Shown here one piece after another: positions 58,941 through 64,000 of a stretch of DNA of 64,000 bases (positions are counted from its first letter, which is position 1; each line of letters starts with the position of its first letter). This DNA is from Burkholderiales bacterium. Its GTDB lineage: Bacteria; Pseudomonadota; Gammaproteobacteria; Burkholderiales; Burkholderiaceae_C. The notes beneath the pieces are model-generated. The model did not search any database and was not told the DNA's origin. It saw nothing but the letters and a program-made list of their open reading frames with translations. The DNA lies in contig CANGHK010000014.1 in NCBI GenBank assembly GCA_947453625.1, positions 1 to 64,000 of the forward strand. The letters are read 5' to 3'. A program made the position numbers and the translations under genes.

Positions 58941-59954
58941 CTATTTGCTCGCCGCGTCAAACACGGCGTGGGTATAGGCCGCCTTGCCCGGGTCCTTCTT
59001 GATCACCGGCGCGCTGCCGGCGGTCAGCAGCACCTTGACCGTGCGCTCGTAGGCGGCCGGGTCGAGGTAGCCGATCTTGGCGGTGCCGGCATTGCTGATC
59101 AGCGTAGCGACGTTCTCCATCTGGCGCTTCTGCACCGCCAGCGTGGCGCTGCCCGACGGGTCGGCCGCGACGACGATCTTGGCGGCTTCCTCGGGGTTCT
59201 TGACGGCGTCGTTCCAGCCCTTGAAGCTGGCCTTCAGGAACTTGGCCATCTTGGCGGTGAAGGCCGGGTCCTTCAGCTTGCCTTCCAGCACATACAGGCC
59301 ATCTTCCAGCGAGGCCGCGCCTTCCTTCTCGTAGAAGAAGGTCACCAAGTCGGCCGGCTTGACGCCCGCATCGATCACCTGCCAGTACTCGTTGTAGATC
59401 ATCGTCGAGATGCAGGCGGCCTGGTTCTGTAGCAGCGGGTCGACGTTGAAGCCCTGCTTGAGCACCTTGACGTCGACGTCGGGCTTCAGGCCCAGCTTGG
59501 CCATCCAGTTCAGGAAGGGGTACTCGTTGCCGCCGAACCAGACGCCCAGGGTCTTGCCCTTGAAGTCCTTGGGCGTGGCCACGCCGCTGGACTTCTTGCA
59601 GGTCAGCATCAGGCCCGACTTGTCGAAGATCTGCGCGATGTTGACCAGCGGCACACCGGCTTCACGCGCGGCCAGCGCATCGGGCATCCAGTTGACGATG
59701 GCGTCGGCCTGGTTGCCGGCCAGCACCTGCACTGGCGAGACATCGGGGCCGCCCGGCTTGATCACCACGTCCAGGCCCTCGGCCTTGTAATAGCCCTTGG
59801 CGGCAGCGACGTAATAGCCGGCGAACTGGGCCTGCGGCACCCATTTCATCTGCACCACCACCTTGTCGGCGGCGTTGGCGACGCCACTGGCGGCCAGGCT
59901 GCCCAGCGCCACCACGGCGGCAAAGGCCAAACGCTTGATCGTGAAACCGGTCAT
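58941..59954 (-). CDS. ABC transporter substrate-binding protein (NMT1/THI5-like)
   Basis: A 337-residue periplasmic binding protein with a signal peptide (LAFAAVVALGSLAASGVANA) and an NMT1/THI5-type fold start VVQMKWVPQAQFAGYYVAAAKGYY, then VIKPGGPDV and NEYWQVIDAG. Relatives bind pyrimidine-like or riboflavin-like ring compounds. It is the fourth gene of the operon, after two permeases and the ATPase, and before the RutR-like gene, so uracil or a similar pyrimidine is the best guess. The ligand is not proven. Confidence 0.88.
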   Translation of the reverse strand: MTGFTIKRLAFAAVVALGSLAASGVANAADKVVVQMKWVPQAQFAGYYVAAAKGYYKAEGLDVVIKPGGPDVSPVQVLAGNQADAIVNWMPDALAAREAGVPLVNIAQIFDKSGLMLTCKKSSGVATPKDFKGKTLGVWFGGNEYPFLNWMAKLGLKPDVDVKVLKQGFNVDPLLQNQAACISTMIYNEYWQVIDAGVKPADLVTFFYEKEGAASLEDGLYVLEGKLKDPAFTAKMAKFLKASFKGWNDAVKNPEEAAKIVVAADPSGSATLAVQKRQMENVATLISNAGTAKIGYLDPAAYERTVKVLLTAGSAPVIKKDPGKAAYTHAVFDAASK

Positions 59955-60033
59955 GACTCACTCCTGTCGTTGGTTGTGAAACGGAACCAGGCCCGGCACC
60001 TGCCGGGTCCCCCAAGAAACTCGCCCGCGGCCG

Positions 60034-61002
60034 TCACCGCGAGCGGATCGACGGGTGCCAGAAGGCGACCCGACGCTCCAGTTGCACCAGCAAAGCATAG
60101 GCCACCGACCCGGTGACCGCCGCCACCACGATCGCGCCCCAGACCAGCGCCATGTTCATGCGCGACGCCTCGGTGCTGATGCGAAACCCCAGCCCCACCG
60201 TCGGCGAGCCGAAGAACTCGGCGACGATCGCGCCGATCAGCGCCAGCGTGGCGTTGATCTTGATCGCGTTGAAGAGAAAGGGCATGGCCGCCGGCAGCCG
60301 CAGGTCGACCAGCGTGCGGGCGTAACTGGCGGCGTAGCTGTGCATCAGCTCACGCTCCAGCTTGCCTGCCGCCTGCAGCCCGGCCAGCGTGGACACCAGC
60401 ATCGGGAAGAAGGTCATCAGCACCACCACCGCGGCCTTGCTCTGCCAGTCGAAGCCGAACCACATCACCGCGATAGGCGCCACCGCCACCAGCGGCACGG
60501 TGCTGGTCAAGGACGCCAGCGGCAGCAGGCCGCGCTGCAGAAAAGGCGCGCGGTCTATCGCCACGCCGACCGCAAAGCCCAGGCCAGAGCCCAGCGCCCA
60601 ACCGATCAGCACGGCCTTCAACACCGTCTGGACGAAGTCGCCGGCCAATGTGTCGCGGCGGTCGACCAAGGCCTGCAGGATGGCCGACGGTGCGGGCAGC
60701 AGCACGCGCGGCACGTCGAACAGCGTGACGCCAACCTGCCAGAAGTACAGCACCCACAGCCCGAACAGCGCCGCCGCCGCGCTGCCGTAAGCCGGATGGC
60801 CGTCCAGCGCGGCCACCCGCTGCACGCTCAAGCCCGCCAAGCCCAGCACCGCCACCAGGCCCAGCGCGCGGGCCAGCGACACACCCTGGCCGGCGCCCTG
60901 CGCCGGCAGGGTTTGCCAGAGCCCTGCCGCCAGCAGCAGCGCCGCGGCCAGCAAGGCCCACAGCCTGGCGGTCGGGTGCGGTGCTGCGCCAGCGCGGTTC
61001 AC
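60034..61002 (-). CDS. ABC transporter permease (second of pair)
   Basis: A 322-residue permease with about eight hydrophobic helices. The ATPase-contact (EAA) loop reads LERELMHSYAASYARTLVDL near residue 225. The GTG at 61002 lies in a GTGA overlap with the first permease and is preceded by GGGGAGG, which decides the start; the open frame runs further back to 61638 inside the other gene. It forms a heterodimer with the permease at 60999-61901. Confidence 0.86.
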   Translation of the reverse strand: MNRAGAAPHPTARLWALLAAALLLAAGLWQTLPAQGAGQGVSLARALGLVAVLGLAGLSVQRVAALDGHPAYGSAAAALFGLWVLYFWQVGVTLFDVPRVLLPAPSAILQALVDRRDTLAGDFVQTVLKAVLIGWALGSGLGFAVGVAIDRAPFLQRGLLPLASLTSTVPLVAVAPIAVMWFGFDWQSKAAVVVLMTFFPMLVSTLAGLQAAGKLERELMHSYAASYARTLVDLRLPAAMPFLFNAIKINATLALIGAIVAEFFGSPTVGLGFRISTEASRMNMALVWGAIVVAAVTGSVAYALLVQLERRVAFWHPSIRSR

Positions 61003-61901
61003 GCCGGCCTCCCCTGCCGCAACACCAGGCGCTCGACGCCGGCCACCGCCGCGGTCAAGCCCAGCCCGAGCAGCGCCGAGACCACCAGCGCCGACCAGAT
61101 GCCGATCGTGTTGCCGTAATACGAGCCGGTGAGCAATTTGGCGCCCAGCCCGGCCTGCGCGCCGGTGGGGAGCTCGGCCACCATCGCGCCCACCAGCCCG
61201 GCGGCGATGCCCACCCGAAGCGACGGGAACAGAAAGGGCAGGGCAGAGGGCATTCGCAGCAGCCAGAAGGCCTGCAGCGGGCTGGCGGCATAGGTGCGCA
61301 TCAGCTCGGTCAGGGTGTGCTGCGGCGCGCGCAGGCCCTGCACCATCGCCACCGTGACCGGGAAGAAGCACAGGTACATCGCGATCGTCGCCTTGGGCGC
61401 GACGCCCTCGAAACCCAGGCTGCCCAGGATCACCAGCACGATGGGCGCGATCGCCAGCACCGGCACCGTCTGCGAGGCCACGATCCAGGGCAGCAGCGCG
61501 CGGTCCAGCGTGCGCGAGTGGACGATCGCCGCCGCCAGCGCAATGCCCAGCAGCGTGCCCAGCACGAAGCCGACCAGCGTGGACTGCGCGGTGACCGCCG
61601 CGTGGTAGAGCAGGTTGCGCGGCGAGTCGAGCGGCCAACCGGTCAGGCTGGCGTAGAGGTCGGCCACCACCTGGTGCGGCGCGGGCAGCACCGGACGCTG
61701 CATGTTCAACGTGGTGCTGACCAGCTCAGTGGCGGTGTACTGGCCGTCGGCAGATCGCGGCGCGAGCACGCGCTCGATCGCGCCCGCGGCGTTCAGCCCG
61801 ACGCAGCCCAGGTACCACAGCAGCAACACCGCCGCCAGCACCACGGCCACCGGCAGCACACGCTGCGACAGCAGGACAGGCTCAGACTTCATCGGCGCCA
61901 T
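60999..61901 (-). CDS. ABC transporter permease (first of pair)
   Basis: A 300-residue permease. The EAA loop is LTELMRTYAASPLQAFWLLR, and the central helices include VASQTVPVLAIAPIVLVILG. It overlaps the ATPase gene by 20 bp and the second permease by 4 bp, a compact operon order of ATPase, permease, permease, binding protein, TetR. Confidence 0.88.
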   Translation of the reverse strand: MAPMKSEPVLLSQRVLPVAVVLAAVLLLWYLGCVGLNAAGAIERVLAPRSADGQYTATELVSTTLNMQRPVLPAPHQVVADLYASLTGWPLDSPRNLLYHAAVTAQSTLVGFVLGTLLGIALAAAIVHSRTLDRALLPWIVASQTVPVLAIAPIVLVILGSLGFEGVAPKATIAMYLCFFPVTVAMVQGLRAPQHTLTELMRTYAASPLQAFWLLRMPSALPFLFPSLRVGIAAGLVGAMVAELPTGAQAGLGAKLLTGSYYGNTIGIWSALVVSALLGLGLTAAVAGVERLVLRQGRPA

Positions 61902-62721
61902 GGCCCTCGGCCAGGCCCAGCCTCACCTCATGCGCCAGCGCCATGAACTCGGGCGTGTCGCGCAGCCCCAGGTGGCGGGCGTCGGGCAGCGTGGAGTTGA
62001 TGATCTTCAGGATGCGCCCGGGGCGCGGCGACATCACGACGATGCGGGTCGACAGGTAGACCGCCTCGGCGATCGAATGGGTGACGAAGACCACCGTGCG
62101 CCGCTCGCGCTGCCAGAGTTGCTGAAGTTGCTCGTTCAGGCCATCGCGGGTGATCTCGTCGAGCGCGCCAAAGGGCTCGTCCATCATCAGGATCTTGGGC
62201 TCGAAGCCCAGCGCGCGGGCTATGGACACCCGCTGCTGCATGCCGCCCGACAGTTGCCAGGGGTATTTGCGCTCGAAGCCGGTCAGGCCGACGCGCGCCA
62301 ACTGGGCCAGCGCAAGACGCTCAGCCTCGGCACGCGGCCGGCCCTGGAGGGTCAGCGGCAGCATCACGTTGGCCAGCACGTTGCGCCAGGGGAACAGCGC
62401 CGGCGCCTGGAACACATAGCCGTAGGCCCGGGCCAGCCTGGCCTGGTGCGGGCTCAGGCCGTTGACCCGCACCTCGCCGCGGGTGATGGGTTCGAGGTCG
62501 GCGATCACCCGCAGCAAGGTGGTCTTGCCGCAGCCCGAGGGGCCGATCAGCGAGACGAACTCGCCCTGGTTGATGCGCAGGTCGATGTCGCTGAGGGCGT
62601 GCACCGGCGGGTCATTGGCGTGTCCCGACGGGTAGACCACGCTGGCCCGGCGCACCTGCACCGCAGCTTCGGGCGCAACGGCATCGGCACGTTGCGCGGC
62701 CAGTCGGTCAGGAGCGTTCAT
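61882..62721 (-). CDS. ABC transporter ATP-binding protein
   Basis: A 279-residue ATPase of the nitrate/sulfonate/NMT1 type. Walker A is GPSGCGKTT, the signature is LSGGMQQRVS and Walker B is ILMMDEP, with the switch histidine in VTHSIAEAV. It is the first gene of the operon; its upstream region carries a sigma54-like promoter and the shared operator half. Confidence 0.93.
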   Translation of the reverse strand: MNAPDRLAAQRADAVAPEAAVQVRRASVVYPSGHANDPPVHALSDIDLRINQGEFVSLIGPSGCGKTTLLRVIADLEPITRGEVRVNGLSPHQARLARAYGYVFQAPALFPWRNVLANVMLPLTLQGRPRAEAERLALAQLARVGLTGFERKYPWQLSGGMQQRVSIARALGFEPKILMMDEPFGALDEITRDGLNEQLQQLWQRERRTVVFVTHSIAEAVYLSTRIVVMSPRPGRILKIINSTLPDARHLGLRDTPEFMALAHEVRLGLAEGHGADEV

Positions 62722-62758
62722 GGACAGGGGTGGGCGCCGTTTTCAAGGAAAACCTAAG

Positions 62759-62769
62759 CAAATGGTCAG
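62759..62769 (-). promoter_or_regulatory. Second RutR-like operator (core shared with 49284-49299)
   Basis: On the minus strand CTGACCATTTG, identical over 11 bases to the first site, followed by CTTAGG in place of GTCAG. Only one half-site is kept, although TAAGC/GCTTA flanks form a small inverted repeat. It starts 17 nt after the -12 element, the same distance as in the catabolic operon. Confidence 0.65.
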
Positions 62770-62786
62770 CTTATTGTCACCGACCT

Positions 62787-62803
62787 AGCCAGATCTGTGC
62801 CAA
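62787..62803 (-). promoter_or_regulatory. Sigma54-like promoter of the ABC transporter operon
   Basis: On the minus strand TTGGCACAGATCTGGCT. The invariant GG (62801-62800) and GC (62789-62788) are 10 bp apart; the -24 block is TGGCACA and the -12 block TGGC instead of TTGC. Predicted start near 62776. The match is weaker than at 49251, but the spacing to the operator is identical. Confidence 0.6.
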
Positions 62804-62885
62804 GCGCTGCCCGTCCATCGCCTCGGTATCAACCCCGAGACGGTGCCTGCCACGCCCATCGCGCCGATCCCGCCCAACGCGGCGA

Positions 62886-63518
62886 TCAAGCGCCGGCTGC
62901 ATCGGGCCAGAACCCGGCCTGCCGGAGATCGGCCTCGCATTGCAGCGCGTCGCTGAACACCAGCGCCTGCCAGCCGGCCGCGCGAGCCGCCGCCACGTTC
63001 GGGGCATGGTCGTCGAGAAACACCAGCCTGGCCGGCGGCACGCCGAAGCGCTGCGCCGCCAGCGTGAAGATCGCCGGGTCGGGCTTGATCAGCTTGACGC
63101 GGGCCGAGAACACGCCGTCGTCGAACTCGCGCACGAAACCATGGCGTCTTTCCAGGTGGTCGGCATAGGACGCCGGCATGTTGGACAGGAAGAACATGGG
63201 CTGGCCGGGCTGGCGCAGCCGCCGCATCAGCGCCAGCGAGGCGGGGATGGGCCGAAGCGACTCGGGCACCGCGTCGACCACCGCCTGCACCTCGTCCGCG
63301 GCCAGACCGGTGCGCCGGGCGATGCGCTGCACCAGTTCGGTGGGCGTGACGCTGCCGCGGTCGAACTCACCCCAGTCGCCGCCATAGCTCTGGAAGATCT
63401 GCGCGGTCCAGAACACCGTGCTGGCGGCGTCGAACGCGCGAGTCGGCAGCAGGCGCTGCAGCAATCGCTCGGGCTGCCAGTCGAACAACACGCGACCAAA
63501 ATCGAAGACGAAGTGCAT
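62886..63518 (-). CDS. HAD family hydrolase (phosphatase-like)
   Basis: A 210-residue haloacid-dehalogenase-fold enzyme. Motif I is FDFGRVLFDWQ; the second aspartate of DxD is replaced by glycine (DFG), as in the YihX-type subgroup. Motif II is FFLSNMP, motif III has the lysine of VKLIKPDP and motif IV is VFLDDHAPN. The likely role is sugar- or small-phosphate hydrolysis. It ends the minus-strand pair after pgi, 7 bp apart, so a link to sugar phosphates is possible. Confidence 0.82.
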   Translation of the reverse strand: MHFVFDFGRVLFDWQPERLLQRLLPTRAFDAASTVFWTAQIFQSYGGDWGEFDRGSVTPTELVQRIARRTGLAADEVQAVVDAVPESLRPIPASLALMRRLRQPGQPMFFLSNMPASYADHLERRHGFVREFDDGVFSARVKLIKPDPAIFTLAAQRFGVPPARLVFLDDHAPNVAAARAAGWQALVFSDALQCEADLRQAGFWPDAAGA

Positions 63519-63525
63519 GCTGGCC

Positions 63526-64000
63526 TCAGGCGGATTTCAGCCAGGCCAGCAGGCCGGCGGTGGACGCATCCAGCCCATCGCCGTCGGCCGCGCTCGCCGG
63601 CCCGGCCAAGCGCGGCAGCAGGTCGCCGGCCAGGGCCTTGCCCAACTCCACCCCCCACTGGTCGAAGCTGTTGATGCCCCAGAGCGCGCCGCTGGTGAAG
63701 ACCCGGTGCTCGTAGAGGGCGATCAGCGCGCCCAGCGCATGCGGCGTCAGCCTGTCCAGCAGCAGCGTGGTGCTGGGCCGGTTGCCGGGAAAGCTGCGGT
63801 GCCGCGCAACGGTCAGCTCGCCGAGTTCGGCCGAGGCGGTGGGCGCGGACTCGGTCAGCGCAGCCTCGGTGGTCTTGCCCAGCATCAGCGCCGCGCTCTG
63901 CGCCAGGCAGTTGGCCAGCGCCTTGGCCTGCAGGTCGGCGTGCGGGTGCGTGGCGTGCTTGACCGCAATGAACTCGACCGGGATCACGTCGCTGCCCTGG
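63526..64000 (-). CDS. pgi: Glucose-6-phosphate isomerase (5' part outside window)
   Basis: The last 158 residues of Pgi, which interconverts glucose-6-phosphate and fructose-6-phosphate. The PROSITE-type signature with the catalytic lysine is NSFDQWGVELGKALAG, and the upstream part HRSFPGNRPSTTLLLD is typical. It continues past base 64000, where the reading frame stays open. Confidence 0.95.
   Translation of the reverse strand, partial: QGSDVIPVEFIAVKHATHPHADLQAKALANCLAQSAALMLGKTTEAALTESAPTASAELGELTVARHRSFPGNRPSTTLLLDRLTPHALGALIALYEHRVFTSGALWGINSFDQWGVELGKALAGDLLPRLAGPASAADGDGLDASTAGLLAWLKSA

Noticed and set aside
60034..61638. A fused double permease of 534 residues.
   Set aside because: The GTG at 61002 with a strong ribosome site and GTGA overlap marks the true start; the upstream part is the other permease read in a wrong frame.

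Overview
The window is a GC-rich (about two-thirds G+C), densely packed chromosomal segment of a betaproteobacterium, most likely Burkholderiales (Comamonadaceae, or the Rubrivivax/Leptothrix/Sphaerotilus group). The evidence is gene order (pilD-coaE-zapD-yacG, engB with a cytochrome c4, hemA-prfA-prmC then grxD-ubiX, slt-proS-rppH), a PHA-granule-type protein, and the general protein character. This is inference; no 16S gene is present. No rRNA, tRNA or CRISPR array was seen.

Layout. 1-2349: end of prepilin peptidase, then coaE, zapD, yacG. 2457-4807: groES-groEL behind a combined sigma70/sigma32 promoter and a CIRCE operator. 4961-5974: decayed remnant of a patatin/outer-membrane protein. 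6019-10278: alpha/beta hydrolase, engB, cytochrome c4, msrPQ. 10268-13173: a TRAP transporter. 13356-14161: an acyltransferase and a small ribbon-helix-helix regulator.

14360-29148 is the most unusual block: two tandem operons, each encoding a complete membrane complex related to hydrogenase-4 / formate hydrogenlyase / complex I (HyfB, C, E, F, G and I homologues). In both large subunits all four cysteines that hold the NiFe centre are replaced, while the FeS cysteines of the small subunits are kept. They therefore look like 'energy-converting hydrogenase related' (Ehr) complexes, not hydrogenases. Complex 1 has a 2x[4Fe4S] ferredoxin domain fused to its small subunit; complex 2 has none.

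29369-36552: housekeeping genes (miaB, hemA, prfA, prmC, grxD, ubiX). 36661-38042: an AT-richer islet of small stress-type genes ending in an IS4 transposase remnant that forms the last codons of slt. 38643-44526: proS, rppH and a storage-lipid group (wax ester synthase/DGAT, acyl-CoA-binding protein, PHA-system protein), then a peptidase. 44523-49112: molybdopterin oxidoreductase, M20 hydrolase, DUF2817 peptidase.

49251-62803 holds a nitrogen-scavenging pyrimidine regulon. The complete reductive pathway (preT, preA, dihydropyrimidinase, beta-ureidopropionase) lies behind a textbook sigma54 promoter with a RutR-like palindrome 17 nt downstream. An NMT1/THI5-type ABC transporter operon ending in a RutR-like TetR gene has a sigma54-like promoter with the same operator core at exactly the same spacing. 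The two operons are probably one regulon. A fatty-acid-type SDR, an enoyl-CoA hydratase and a lipoprotein cyclophilin lie between them. The window ends with a HAD phosphatase and the 3' part of pgi.
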